Positions 46,359-54,619 of a stretch of 64,000 nt of DNA are shown piece by piece; the first letter of the stretch is position 1, and the number at the start of each line of letters is the position of its first letter. The stretch is from CAXBNB01 sp040151475 (lineage in GTDB: Bacteria; Bacteroidota; Bacteroidia; Cytophagales; Cyclobacteriaceae). A program made the position numbers and the translations under genes. Under the pieces are notes generated by a model. It was not told where the DNA came from and searched no databases. It was given only the letters and a program-made list of their open reading frames with translations. Location: the NCBI RefSeq assembly GCF_040151475.1, contig NZ_JBDKWG010000111.1, positions 42,222 through 106,221 on the forward strand. Direction: 5' to 3'.

Positions 46359-47597
46359 TTAAAAAAAATCAGCTATTGCAAACCATGTAGTCACCAGTGA
46401 AAACAAGATCACTGCAATAATGCTTATGTTTAAAATAGTGCCTGCTTTATGTTCTTTCATCAGGCTCTTGTTGTTGATTAATATAAAAACAGGGATGGCC
46501 ACAGCCGGCAATATACAGGCCTGAAAGGCTTGTGAAAACACCATCAATGCCGGAGGGCGTTCTTCTAAAAACACCGTTCCAAAAGCAAAAATCAATGCGA
46601 CAAAAATGAGTATTCTGGAATTAGCCGAATGAATATTTCGTGGTGTTCCTCTGTAGTCCGCCACCAACCATGGTGCTATCAATACTATTGGAAAAATGGT
46701 GGACAAGCCCGCTCCTGCGATACCGATGATCAGGATAAAAGCTGCTGCCTTTCCTCCTATTGGTTCAAACAAATGAATCATATCGACAGTATTTTCAAGC
46801 TTCAACCCCATTACATGGAGCGTACCGGCAGCTACCGCCATGATCACACCACTTAGAAAAAGCATCATAAAAGCGGAAACAAAAGAGTCTCTTTTTTCTG
46901 TTTTAAGATCCTTTACTGTCCAGCCTTTTTCTGCCACAACAGTACTTCGCATGATAAATACTGCGGCAGAGCAAGTAGTACCTGTGATGGCTGCAATCAA
47001 CCCCAATGCTCCGGGAGTATTTGGAATGCTTGGTATCATTCCTTCCATAAGGGAAGACATGCTAGGCTTGACCATCACAAATACCACCACAAATGACAAC
47101 CCCATAAGTACCACCAGAGCGGTCAACACTTTTTCAAAAACCTGATAGCGACCATACCAAAGCAGTGCATATAATATGATGATGAAAAAGAGAATGATCC
47201 AAAAGGTGTTTACCTGAAGTCCGTTAAAAGCCAGTTTGATTCCTTCCTGAATTAGATCAGCCACAATGCCCATCACTCCCATTAGTGCCAACAGTTCACC
47301 AATAATCAAAGCGATAATGATGTATAGAGACAATACCCATCCTCCTTTGAACCAATTTTTGAAATTGAAAAGTGCTGTATGTCCTGAGACCAGGGTTACT
47401 TTGCCATAGGCCAGCATCAACACAAAAGTAAAAATGCAAGACAACATCAATGCCCAGAACAATCCCATTCCATGCTCCGCTCCGGTTTTTGCCATTGTGG
47501 TTACACTACCGGTACCTATGTTGTATCCGATCAGGAATAGCCCTGGGCCTACTGCACTTATAGCAATAAGTACCTTTTTGGTAAATGTATTTTCCAA
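46359..47597 (-). CDS. Nramp-fold membrane transporter lacking the metal-site motifs
   Basis: 412 residues, 11-12 transmembrane helices. The start AVGPGLFLIGYNIGTGSVTTM aligns with Nramp TM1 (GPAF...DPGN), but the DPGN ligands read IGTGS (27-31). TM6 reads TGTTCSAAVFIMRS (205-218) where Nramp proteins have MPHN. The Asp, Asn and Met that hold Mn/Fe are therefore absent, so a metal substrate is unlikely. Inside an amino-sugar operon, between nagA-like and nagB-like genes (13- and 12-bp gaps), it may carry a sugar or amino sugar instead. The fold assignment is good; the substrate is a guess. Confidence 0.75.
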   Translation of the reverse strand: MENTFTKKVLIAISAVGPGLFLIGYNIGTGSVTTMAKTGAEHGMGLFWALMLSCIFTFVLMLAYGKVTLVSGHTALFNFKNWFKGGWVLSLYIIIALIIGELLALMGVMGIVADLIQEGIKLAFNGLQVNTFWIILFFIIILYALLWYGRYQVFEKVLTALVVLMGLSFVVVFVMVKPSMSSLMEGMIPSIPNTPGALGLIAAITGTTCSAAVFIMRSTVVAEKGWTVKDLKTEKRDSFVSAFMMLFLSGVIMAVAAGTLHVMGLKLENTVDMIHLFEPIGGKAAAFILIIGIAGAGLSTIFPIVLIAPWLVADYRGTPRNIHSANSRILIFVALIFAFGTVFLEERPPALMVFSQAFQACILPAVAIPVFILINNKSLMKEHKAGTILNISIIAVILFSLVTTWFAIADFF

Positions 47598-47610
47598 AAT
47601 ATCTTTTGTT

Positions 47611-48828
47611 TTAGTTCTGTGTATAAACCAACTGCCCCGCTACATAAGTTTTCTGAATCACCATTGATCCGTCTTCCATGGTGAAAACTACCAAATCCGC
47701 ACGTTTGCCATACTCTACCGTCCCAAGTTGGGTCAACGACATCATTTCCGCTGGATTGGTACTGGCCATTCGGATAGCATCAGAAAGGCTGCACTGGGTA
47801 AAATCCATCACCACTCCTACACATTTGCTGATGGGAGATGCTGCCCCTGCTAATACATTCTCCTTGGGTAGCTTCACTACATTGGGAGTCAACAACAAGG
47901 TACGTTCTCCCCTCACATACTCTCCCGGAGGAAGACCAGCCAAGTCCAAAGCATCAGACACCAAAATGGTTTTTTCTGCTCCTTTGGCTTTGTAAAAACT
48001 CCTCACCTCTTCTCTCGTCAGATGAAACCCGTCGGCAATAATGCTCGGTGTAATCTGATCGTTGGATAGCTGAGGCCAGATAGGATTGTGGTGTCGGTTG
48101 ATCTCATTGGCACAGCCATTTCCCAGATGGGTAGCCATTTTAGCTCCTGCATCCACTGCATTTTGCACATCAATCGCTGAGCCATTGTGATGACCAAGTG
48201 CTACCACTACTCCGCTGTTCACACAATTTCGAATAAAAGGAATGGCTCCTTCCAACTCAGGTGCCAGAGTGATGAGCTTGATGCCATTGTTGGCAGCTTT
48301 CTGAATTTCCTGAAACTCCTTCCAATCAGGAGTTTTGATGAATTTTTCCAAATGAGCACCTCTGAATCCTTTTACTGGAGAAATGTACGGCCCTTCCAGA
48401 TGAAAGCCAGGGATGGACTTACCGATTTCAGGATCTTTCATTGCCTCTGCCAACACCGTAAAGTTTTTCTTGGTCAAAGCGATATCGCTGGTGATGACTG
48501 TAGGAAAGTAAGTAGTAACTCCCGCTTTCCACAAAGCCTTTGTTGCTTTTCTTACTCCTTCTACAGTCAATCCAGGGCCGGAAAAATCCACACCCATATA
48601 ACCGTTGATTTGTACATCAATCAAACCGGGAGCTACAAATATTTGTTTGGTATTTCCCACAGATTCAATGCGTTTTATCTCCACAATATTGCCATTGTCC
48701 ATATCCAAGGAAACAGCACTACCGTCTGAATAAAGTATGCCTTCTACTGTGTCCGACTTTTTTGATTGGCTCATATCAAACCCGATAAATAGTGTTAAAA
48801 TGATAACTGCCGTCAGTGTATATTTCAT
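47611..48828 (-). CDS. N-acetylglucosamine-6-phosphate deacetylase-like amidohydrolase (NagA-like)
   Basis: 405 residues. NagA features: DVQINGYMGVDFSGPG (71-86), GFHLEGPYIS...GAHLEKF (141-163), GHHNGSAID (212-220), THLGNGCANEINRHHNPIW (233-251; NagA usually has THLFNAM) and SDALDLAGLPPGEY (291-304, catalytic-type Asp292). Unusually the first 18 residues (MKYTLTAVIILTLFIGFD) look like a signal or anchor; starting at Met19 (48774) would give a normal cytoplasmic protein. The changed zinc/substrate loop suggests a related substrate such as GalNAc-6-phosphate or an oxidised sugar. Operon gaps 33 and 13 bp. Confidence 0.82.
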   Translation of the reverse strand: MKYTLTAVIILTLFIGFDMSQSKKSDTVEGILYSDGSAVSLDMDNGNIVEIKRIESVGNTKQIFVAPGLIDVQINGYMGVDFSGPGLTVEGVRKATKALWKAGVTTYFPTVITSDIALTKKNFTVLAEAMKDPEIGKSIPGFHLEGPYISPVKGFRGAHLEKFIKTPDWKEFQEIQKAANNGIKLITLAPELEGAIPFIRNCVNSGVVVALGHHNGSAIDVQNAVDAGAKMATHLGNGCANEINRHHNPIWPQLSNDQITPSIIADGFHLTREEVRSFYKAKGAEKTILVSDALDLAGLPPGEYVRGERTLLLTPNVVKLPKENVLAGAASPISKCVGVVMDFTQCSLSDAIRMASTNPAEMMSLTQLGTVEYGKRADLVVFTMEDGSMVIQKTYVAGQLVYTQN

Positions 48829-48861
48829 AAGGAATTAGTGTATTTGTTCTAAAAAGTATTC

Positions 48862-49671
48862 TTATGAGTTGATCTCACGAATTTTAATATTTCTAAACCA
48901 TGCATCGTCTTTGTGATTTTGCAATACGATATGACCTTTTCTTTTTTTGTGAAAATCAGGAGTATCCTTGTATTTACTCAACTTAAACAGAGAATCCAGA
49001 CGTTCTGAGCCAAATTCATATTCGACGACCTTCTTACCGTTCAACCAATGTTCCACATGATTGCCATCTACCAAAATTCTACTGGAGTTGTATTCACCAA
49101 GTGGCCTGACGACCGCCCCTTCGGGAGCAATCATATCATACAAACAACCCGTAAATTGAGTCGGTTTGATCTTACCGACATAAGTAGTGTCCTTATCATC
49201 CAACAACTGGTATTCGAACCCCAGAGCTGAATATTGTGAACCACTGGCCATTGACATTTCTTCCGACACATTGTACTTGAGCCCTGTGTTTCCAGCTTGG
49301 GTCAATTTCCATTCAAAATACAATTCGTAATTGTCAAATGTCTGAATGGTCATAAGGTCTCCTCCTTCTATGGGTTGACCATCCGGCAAAGAAGGCACCA
49401 ATCCGCTGTTCAACTTTCTGATAGTACCTTCTTCTATTTTCCAATGTTCCTTTGGCACAGTTTCTCTGCCGAGTCCACGCCATCCGTCAAATGTTTTACC
49501 ATCGAATAGCAGCTTCCAACCTGCCTTCTTTTCGGATTCAGACAGCATATTGTCCTTTACTTGTTCTTGCTCGTTGACCTCTTTCTTTTCAGCAGTGTTG
49601 CAAGCAGTCAACAGCAGTATTGCAAGTATTGCTGAAAGGAAAATCCCATTCATATTTTTGAAATCATTCAT
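48862..49671 (-). CDS. DUF1080 / 3-keto-glycoside hydrolase-family lipoprotein
   Basis: 269 residues from the ATG of MNDFKNMNGIF, which leaves a 5-bp gap after the upstream gene; the frame opens further upstream but overlaps that gene. Lipobox ILLLTAC at residue 24. The PF06439 domain: KKAGWKLLFDGKTFDGWRG, TGLKYNVS, GFEYQLLDD, NHVEHWLNGKKVVEYEF and HIVLQNHKDDAWFRNIKIREI. It is expected in the periplasm next to the exported Gfo/Idh oxidoreductases of the same operon, and may hydrolyse their 3-keto products. It is longer and only distantly similar to the DUF1080 protein of the left part. Confidence 0.87.
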   Translation of the reverse strand: MNDFKNMNGIFLSAILAILLLTACNTAEKKEVNEQEQVKDNMLSESEKKAGWKLLFDGKTFDGWRGLGRETVPKEHWKIEEGTIRKLNSGLVPSLPDGQPIEGGDLMTIQTFDNYELYFEWKLTQAGNTGLKYNVSEEMSMASGSQYSALGFEYQLLDDKDTTYVGKIKPTQFTGCLYDMIAPEGAVVRPLGEYNSSRILVDGNHVEHWLNGKKVVEYEFGSERLDSLFKLSKYKDTPDFHKKRKGHIVLQNHKDDAWFRNIKIREINS

Positions 49672-49676
49672 CATAA

Positions 49677-50672
49677 TCAATAAAATACGTTCTCCCATTT
49701 ATCGCTGATTGCTGAGTTGTAAAGTGCTTCCAAAATCGCAATTCCGGCAATAATGCTTTCATGGCTTCTGGGTTCTACACCTGTCTTAAACATCTCTACC
49801 ATGTCAACATAGTTTTTACCTGGATCTTTTTTCTCTACTCTTGATTTCATTTCTACCACTCCTTCATCAGTTTCTACGAAGGTTTGCCAGCCGTATTTTT
49901 TATAGGTGAAAATGAGTGTCACAAGCATTCCATTTTCATAGACCAGGCTTGCACTGCTGTTTTTATTTTCCTTCACGTTTTTATTGATTCTTGCCGAAAT
50001 CACTTTTTCATCAAATAAATACACTAGTGGTTCTACCAGGTGTGGCCCATAGAAATACACTCCACCGTATTCAGAATTGATATCCACTCTGCCATAGCAT
50101 ACTACCTGACTGATGCCATCTATTCCATTCAACTGTTCCCTGACATCAAAAGTATCATAACTGTGAGCGATGGAACTAAAGGAAGTAACAGGTGTTCCCA
50201 CTTTTCTGGCCATAGCCAAAAACTCCTTTGCTTCCTTACTACTAAAACAAAATGGCTTGTCTATGAACGTTGGGATACCAGCCTCAACAAATGGTTTTGC
50301 TGCTTCCAAATGCTGATCTCCTCGCCTATGATCCACAATGAGCGCATCTATTTTTCCCATCATCTCTTTTGGGTCTTTCACCATATTAGGTATGCTTCCC
50401 TTTTCCATGGCCTTTTTAGCAAATTCTTCAGTTTCACCCCAAACATACTTTACCTCAAAGCCTGGAAATTTTTTATCCACATTAAACATGCGTCCGAAAC
50501 CAACAGTATGCGAATTTTCCGCTCCAATGATTCCAATAATTTTAGGTTTATCCTTTTTCATATTCATGGTATTAGAAAACAAACTGGAAGGAGCTGCCAA
50601 CGCAATAGTTGACAGTGCCGCACCCTTTGAGACTTTTTCTATAAATTTTCTTCTGGAATTCATGCTTTTCAT
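49677..50672 (-). CDS. Gfo/Idh/MocA-family oxidoreductase, Tat-exported
   Basis: 331 residues. Tat leader NSRRKFIEKVSKGAALSTIAL. The nucleotide motif is IGIIGAENSHTVGFG (glycines changed: GAENSH in place of GxGxxG) and the usual EKP reads IPTFIDKPFCFS (DKP) near residue 138. The C-terminal domain includes YGGVYFYGPHLVEPLVYLF. The motif changes suggest an unusual cofactor grip, such as permanently bound NAD. It is flanked by another Gfo/Idh gene (7 bp) and the DUF1080 gene (5 bp), a set that fits oxidation of a sugar to its keto form. Confidence 0.87.
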   Translation of the reverse strand: MKSMNSRRKFIEKVSKGAALSTIALAAPSSLFSNTMNMKKDKPKIIGIIGAENSHTVGFGRMFNVDKKFPGFEVKYVWGETEEFAKKAMEKGSIPNMVKDPKEMMGKIDALIVDHRRGDQHLEAAKPFVEAGIPTFIDKPFCFSSKEAKEFLAMARKVGTPVTSFSSIAHSYDTFDVREQLNGIDGISQVVCYGRVDINSEYGGVYFYGPHLVEPLVYLFDEKVISARINKNVKENKNSSASLVYENGMLVTLIFTYKKYGWQTFVETDEGVVEMKSRVEKKDPGKNYVDMVEMFKTGVEPRSHESIIAGIAILEALYNSAISDKWENVFY

Positions 50673-50679
50673 TTGACAT

Positions 50680-52032
50680 TTATAATTTCATTTCCCAACC
50701 TTTTTCATAGGCACGGCTCCAGTATTTCTGGGCATCTTTATCCTGAAGGATGTGTCCGTTTTTCGAATCTATATTCAATGACCTGCCTACCCTTTGGGAG
50801 ATATTTCCTAGTTGTACCAGTAAAGTACTCTTGTGACCAGAATCCACATCTGAATTGAGAGATTTGCCATTGTAAATGCCATCAAGCATGTTTTGGATAT
50901 GCAATGCGTCCAACTGCTCGGCAGGATTGGTAGCATTTCTCGGGTCGATTTTTATATCATCTTTCACTTCTTTCACCACTTTTCCTTTCAGGTCAAAAAT
51001 GGTGTAACTGTTACCTCCCGGAATCAGCATACTTCCGTTTTCCCCATAAAAAACCACACCTACTGCACTGCCTTCAATAGGTTTTCCATTACAACTTCTT
51101 CCTTCCCACGACATAGACACTCCTTTATCAAAATCCAGATTGATGACTTGTGTATCGGGTGTTTCCCAATCGTCCTGATAGCGGAAACGGCCACCATTGG
51201 AACTGACCTTTGATGGGTAGTCCACCTCCATGCCCCACCTCAATAGGTCTATCATGTGTGTACCGTTGTTCAATGCCTCACCCGTCCCCCAATGCCAGTG
51301 CCAATGCCAGTTGTAATGAATCAGGTTGTCTTTGAAATCTTTTCTGGGTGCAGGCCCCTGCCACAAGTCCCAATTCAACCAATCGGGAGCTGCTGTGTTT
51401 TTCCCTATACCTATGGATTGCCTGTTGTTAGAATACCACCCTTTACCAAAATACACTCTACCTATTTCACCACTCTTCAGGGCATTAATTCCTTCAACTA
51501 CGTTTGGCCAGGAACGCCTCTGGTTTCCCATTTGAACTACCTTACCATATTTTTTAGCGGCTTCAACCAAGATTTCTCCTTCTTTAGGATTATGACTACA
51601 GGGTTTCTCTACATATACATGTTTACCAGCCTCTAGTGCCAGCAATGAAGCCGGAGCGTGCCAATGATCCGGTGCAGCTATCACCATGGCATCTACATCT
51701 TTACTCTCTAAAGACTTCCGAAAGTCAACAAAACTTTCAGCCGTTATAGTTTGTCTATCCTTGATAGCTTCCAGGCAGTTTACAATTGCACGGCTGTCAA
51801 CATCGCACACATGAATCACATCGCAATTATGTTGCTGAGCGAAGTTCTGTGCCAAAGCTTTACCACGACTATTCACTCCCATCATGGATACTTTCAATTT
51901 GTCATTTGCTCCCAAAATACGGGCATAACTCTTTGGAGAAAACCGGGGTAATATACCCCCTGCTACCAGCAGAGCAGATCCGGCTGCTGTTTTTTTTATA
52001 AAATCTCTTCTGGTTTTCGTATTGACCTTCAT
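50680..52032 (-). CDS. Gfo/Idh/MocA-family oxidoreductase, Tat-exported, long form
   Basis: 450 residues. Tat leader TRRDFIKKTAAGSALLVAGG (8-27). LKVSMMGVNSRGKALAQNF holds the nucleotide loop, DAMVIAAPDHWHAPASLLAL and KHVYVEKPCSHNPKEGE (EKP) the catalytic region, and YNWHWHWHWGTGEALNNG the substrate-site block typical of the bacterial Tat-exported group. It follows the LacI gene by 36 bp and is the first enzyme of the operon. Expected in the periplasm with bound NAD; a 3-keto-forming sugar dehydrogenase is the most likely role. Confidence 0.9.
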   Translation of the reverse strand: MKVNTKTRRDFIKKTAAGSALLVAGGILPRFSPKSYARILGANDKLKVSMMGVNSRGKALAQNFAQQHNCDVIHVCDVDSRAIVNCLEAIKDRQTITAESFVDFRKSLESKDVDAMVIAAPDHWHAPASLLALEAGKHVYVEKPCSHNPKEGEILVEAAKKYGKVVQMGNQRRSWPNVVEGINALKSGEIGRVYFGKGWYSNNRQSIGIGKNTAAPDWLNWDLWQGPAPRKDFKDNLIHYNWHWHWHWGTGEALNNGTHMIDLLRWGMEVDYPSKVSSNGGRFRYQDDWETPDTQVINLDFDKGVSMSWEGRSCNGKPIEGSAVGVVFYGENGSMLIPGGNSYTIFDLKGKVVKEVKDDIKIDPRNATNPAEQLDALHIQNMLDGIYNGKSLNSDVDSGHKSTLLVQLGNISQRVGRSLNIDSKNGHILQDKDAQKYWSRAYEKGWEMKL

Positions 52033-52068
52033 TTTATACGTTTTTATTTTCTGATAATTTATAGTTGA

Positions 52069-53136
52069 CTATTGTGAATTGAGATAGAAATCAATATTTT
52101 CTTTGATAATAATATCCAGAGGCACAAACTGGATCTCAGCAGGTGGTTTTTTATAAACAAAGTAATCAAACAAGCTTTGAACAGCCCTTGTACCCTGAAA
52201 AACAGGGCTCTGTGAAATGAGAAAATCGATCCCTCCACTTTTCATTTCTGTTATGTTCTTTTCAACCAAATCAAAGCCTACCAGCTTGATATCCAACTCA
52301 TGTGTTTTATGAAATTCAGAAATGAGGTGCGCTCTTGAATTGGTTACAAACACTCCTTTCACTACAGTATTTTTAATGTAATACTTCGTTAACTCCTTTA
52401 TGACATCTACTTCTTCTGTTGAAGGAATTGTAAGGGAATTTATATTCCAATCAACGTTATCATCCTGTGACTCAAAAAAATCACGAAACCCTTCTTCTAC
52501 AATTCCAATATGAGCACTGTTCTTTACTCCCTTGGCCATATTCACAATAAGGATATCGTCTTTCTCTCGGAGAAGTGAGTGCAACAACTTACCAGCAATA
52601 AATCCGCTACGTTTAGAATCCGGCCCTATATAACTTAGAGGTTTCTTGTCTGGAATTTTAGCATCAATGAAAATATATGGGATATTTTTCTCCTCCAATA
52701 TTTCAACAAAGACCTTACTTTCTTTTTCGAAAAGGGGAGCCAAGATTACTCCGTCAGGATTCTTATCAGCAATCACCTGAGCATGCGCCACAAAGCTGGA
52801 CTCATCGAACAAGCTGTATTCATGAGAATCCAAAACAATCCCAAAGTCCCGATAAGTATTGGCTACTTGTTCGATCCCTTTTTTTGGAAGGTTCCAGTAA
52901 TTCCCACTATTTTTAGCTTCAGGAAAAAGACTACAAACCCTAAACTGTTTTCCCAAAGCCAAAGTCCTTGCGAGTAGGTTTGGATTGAAATCCAGAAGCT
53001 TTATTGCCTCCTCTATTTTCTTCTTTTTCAGAGGAGAAACCTTACCCCTGTTGTGTATTACCCTGTCTATCGTACCAACTGAAACGTTGGCATAATTGGC
53101 AATGTCTTGTATGGTAGTTTTTTTTCTATTACTCAT
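52069..53136 (-). CDS. LacI-family transcriptional regulator of the amino-sugar operon
   Basis: 355 residues from the ATG of MSNRKKTTIQ; a GTG two codons upstream is possible. The LacI helix-turn-helix is plain: TIQDIANYANVSVGTIDRVI (7-26), then the hinge helix SPLKKKKIEEAIKLLDFNPNLLARTL. The effector domain (about 60-355) is the Peripla_BP_4 type, with VCSLFPEAK, GVILAPLFEK and IDFLISQSPVFQGTRAVQSL, as in sugar-binding LacI proteins. It is the first gene of the eight-gene operon and has two matching operators upstream, so autoregulation and control of the whole unit are likely. Confidence 0.93.
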   Translation of the reverse strand: MSNRKKTTIQDIANYANVSVGTIDRVIHNRGKVSPLKKKKIEEAIKLLDFNPNLLARTLALGKQFRVCSLFPEAKNSGNYWNLPKKGIEQVANTYRDFGIVLDSHEYSLFDESSFVAHAQVIADKNPDGVILAPLFEKESKVFVEILEEKNIPYIFIDAKIPDKKPLSYIGPDSKRSGFIAGKLLHSLLREKDDILIVNMAKGVKNSAHIGIVEEGFRDFFESQDDNVDWNINSLTIPSTEEVDVIKELTKYYIKNTVVKGVFVTNSRAHLISEFHKTHELDIKLVGFDLVEKNITEMKSGGIDFLISQSPVFQGTRAVQSLFDYFVYKKPPAEIQFVPLDIIIKENIDFYLNSQ

Positions 53137-53169
53137 CTTCACAACCCCAAATTTTAAAGCACATTAAAA

Positions 53170-53185
53170 TGTGTGGGCACACAAA
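53170..53185. promoter_or_regulatory. LacI-type operator O1
   Basis: TGTGTGGGCACACAAA: a near-perfect palindrome (TGTGTGG/GCACACA, centre 53176/53177). It overlaps the predicted -7 element and start point of the operon, a position that blocks RNA polymerase. It shares 15 of 16 bases with the second copy 101 bp upstream. Confidence 0.78.
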
Positions 53186-53211
53186 TGTATAATATATATC
53201 TGTTAAAACAA
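53182..53211 (-). promoter_or_regulatory. Bacteroidota-type promoter of the LacI-led operon
   Basis: On the minus strand: -33 TTG (53211-53209), 19-bp spacer, -7 TACATTTG (53189-53182), matching the TAnnTTTG consensus of this phylum's primary sigma factor. The start point would fall near 53175, about 40 bp before the LacI ATG and inside operator O1. Confidence 0.6.
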
Positions 53212-53270
53212 TCAAAAAAGAATATAATTGATAAGTAAAAGACAGGTTATCGTCACAAATTAAATTATTA

Positions 53271-53286
53271 TGTGTGGGTACACAAA
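53271..53286. promoter_or_regulatory. LacI-type operator O2
   Basis: TGTGTGGGTACACAAA, differing from O1 only at one base (T for C). It lies upstream of the promoter; the centre-to-centre distance to O1 is 101 bp, allowing DNA looping by a tetramer or separate binding. Confidence 0.75.
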
Positions 53287-53449
53287 ATGGTAATTACATA
53301 AGACAAAAAATATTTAAACAACTTTAAATCAGATATATTAAGTATTATTATATAAATAATTACTTAACGTTCTTTTTGTGAAAAATAAATTAAAAAAAAC
53401 CTCCTAATTAAAAGACAGAATTCAGGCTATACTAAAACGTATAACCTTT

Positions 53450-54610
53450 TCATAAATCAAGTTTTAAAAAGTAAGAAAAAAACTGATAAATCTGCTCATT
53501 GGATTCTTCAGTTGGTCCATGCAAAGGACGGTTTGTCATACCTACTCGATTATCGAATCCAAGCAATTTATTGACATCAATACTGTGATTCAATGCTCTC
53601 CATCGTTCAGGTGGATCTTCAGAACCTCCTGAAACCAAAAATGGTCTTGGTGCCATTAACGCATGCAAATCGGTTAAGTCATACTCCATTTTCACCAATT
53701 CCGGGTATAACCCATTTGCAGGATTACTTTCGGTGATCATACCCCTCTCTCTCCAGGGCTTGGGATGATAACCTAGATACCAAGGTTCCCAGTAATTTAC
53801 TGATGGACGGGATTCATCGAACACAATCCCAGGGTCGGACCAAACAGCACACGCAAATTTTTCATACAAGCAGGAAGAGAACATTGCCCATTTTCCACCA
53901 AACGAATGCCCCACAATACCAATTCGTGTTGAATCAACATTTTTAACTTTAGATAATGCATTCCATGCATTAGCAGCAGCATATGCTAACATTGATAGTG
54001 GTTGAACAGCCACACTATCAATACTAGGATAAAATAAAGAATAGTTCTTTTGCTTTGTAGCTTCAGTTGTACCAACAGACAATGTAACAAAACCTCGTTT
54101 GGCAAGTTGATATGCGAAATCCCGATATGGCTTTCCTCCGATTCCGATAGCAGTTTCCGGCTCATAAAATAGCGTCATAACAGCTGGACTAACTCCCTTT
54201 TTATCAGGAATCAATAAATAGCCTTCCGTTTTTTCGTCTGGCGTCCAATAGAATTTTACCCGATGCTGGATAAAGTTATCTCGATGAATGGTGTCTAAAA
54301 ATTCAAATGTTTGTTCCGTAAGCACTTCCGGCCAATTACCCATCATGCCATTCCAACGGGTTAGAATCTCTTTACGCCTTTTTTGCCAGTCTTCAACCGT
54401 TCCTACAGAGTCTCCATTATAAAATAATAATGGAGAACGATTATCGGAATAATCATTACTGAATTTTTCTGGTGGAGAAAAAAAAGGAGCAATTTTTCCC
54501 CATTCTTCAATTCTATTTTGGTTTGGATAATTGGTGTTCTCTCTCCTTTTAGCACAAAATAAAAAAAGTATAAATATGAGCAAAAATCCGGCAAGAGTAT
54601 AAATTTTCAT
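53450..54610 (-). CDS. Exported alpha/beta hydrolase (CE7/CE15-like esterase fold)
   Basis: 386 residues. An N-terminal hydrophobic segment (about 5-20, ending LFLFCAK, a weak lipobox) anchors or exports it. The nucleophile elbow GIVGHSFGGKWAMF is clear; the later VSGGSEDPPERW carries the acid-type Asp and GPTEESNEQ the C-terminal region, with the His in RPLHGPT a likely third residue. Similar proteins are acetyl- or glucuronoyl-esterase-like enzymes in polysaccharide clusters. Its gene follows the heparinase-type lyase by 9 bp, so removing an ester from the same polysaccharide is likely; the ester type is not known. Confidence 0.75.
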   Translation of the reverse strand: MKIYTLAGFLLIFILFLFCAKRRENTNYPNQNRIEEWGKIAPFFSPPEKFSNDYSDNRSPLLFYNGDSVGTVEDWQKRRKEILTRWNGMMGNWPEVLTEQTFEFLDTIHRDNFIQHRVKFYWTPDEKTEGYLLIPDKKGVSPAVMTLFYEPETAIGIGGKPYRDFAYQLAKRGFVTLSVGTTEATKQKNYSLFYPSIDSVAVQPLSMLAYAAANAWNALSKVKNVDSTRIGIVGHSFGGKWAMFSSCLYEKFACAVWSDPGIVFDESRPSVNYWEPWYLGYHPKPWRERGMITESNPANGLYPELVKMEYDLTDLHALMAPRPFLVSGGSEDPPERWRALNHSIDVNKLLGFDNRVGMTNRPLHGPTEESNEQIYQFFSYFLKLDL

Positions 54611-54619
54611 ACATTAAAT

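Larger units (their letters stand above)
53137..53449. other. 313-bp regulatory intergenic region upstream of the LacI-led operon
   Basis: It lies between the LacI gene start and the end of the next minus-strand gene. It contains one predicted promoter and two LacI-type operators (listed separately). The rest (about 53290-53449) is A+T-rich with no ORF; a mismatched 8-bp hairpin near 53431-53452 (GGCTATAC...GTATAACC) could mark the end of the upstream cluster. Confidence 0.6.

Noticed and set aside
46359..47597. Annotation as an Mn/Fe transporter (mntH)
   Set aside because: Both metal-binding motifs of Nramp proteins are missing, so the symbol would be misleading.
48187..48729. 180-codon plus-strand frame opposite the NagA-like gene
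   Set aside because: Antisense to a protein with all NagA-type motifs; Cys/His/Ser-rich shadow composition and no recognisable domain.
50040..50612. 190-codon plus-strand frame opposite a Gfo/Idh gene
   Set aside because: Entirely antisense to a well-supported gene; no family features.
51290..51312. Tandem-looking ATGCCAGTGCC repeat
   Set aside because: It is the coding of the WHWHWHW block conserved in this oxidoreductase group, not an independent repeat.
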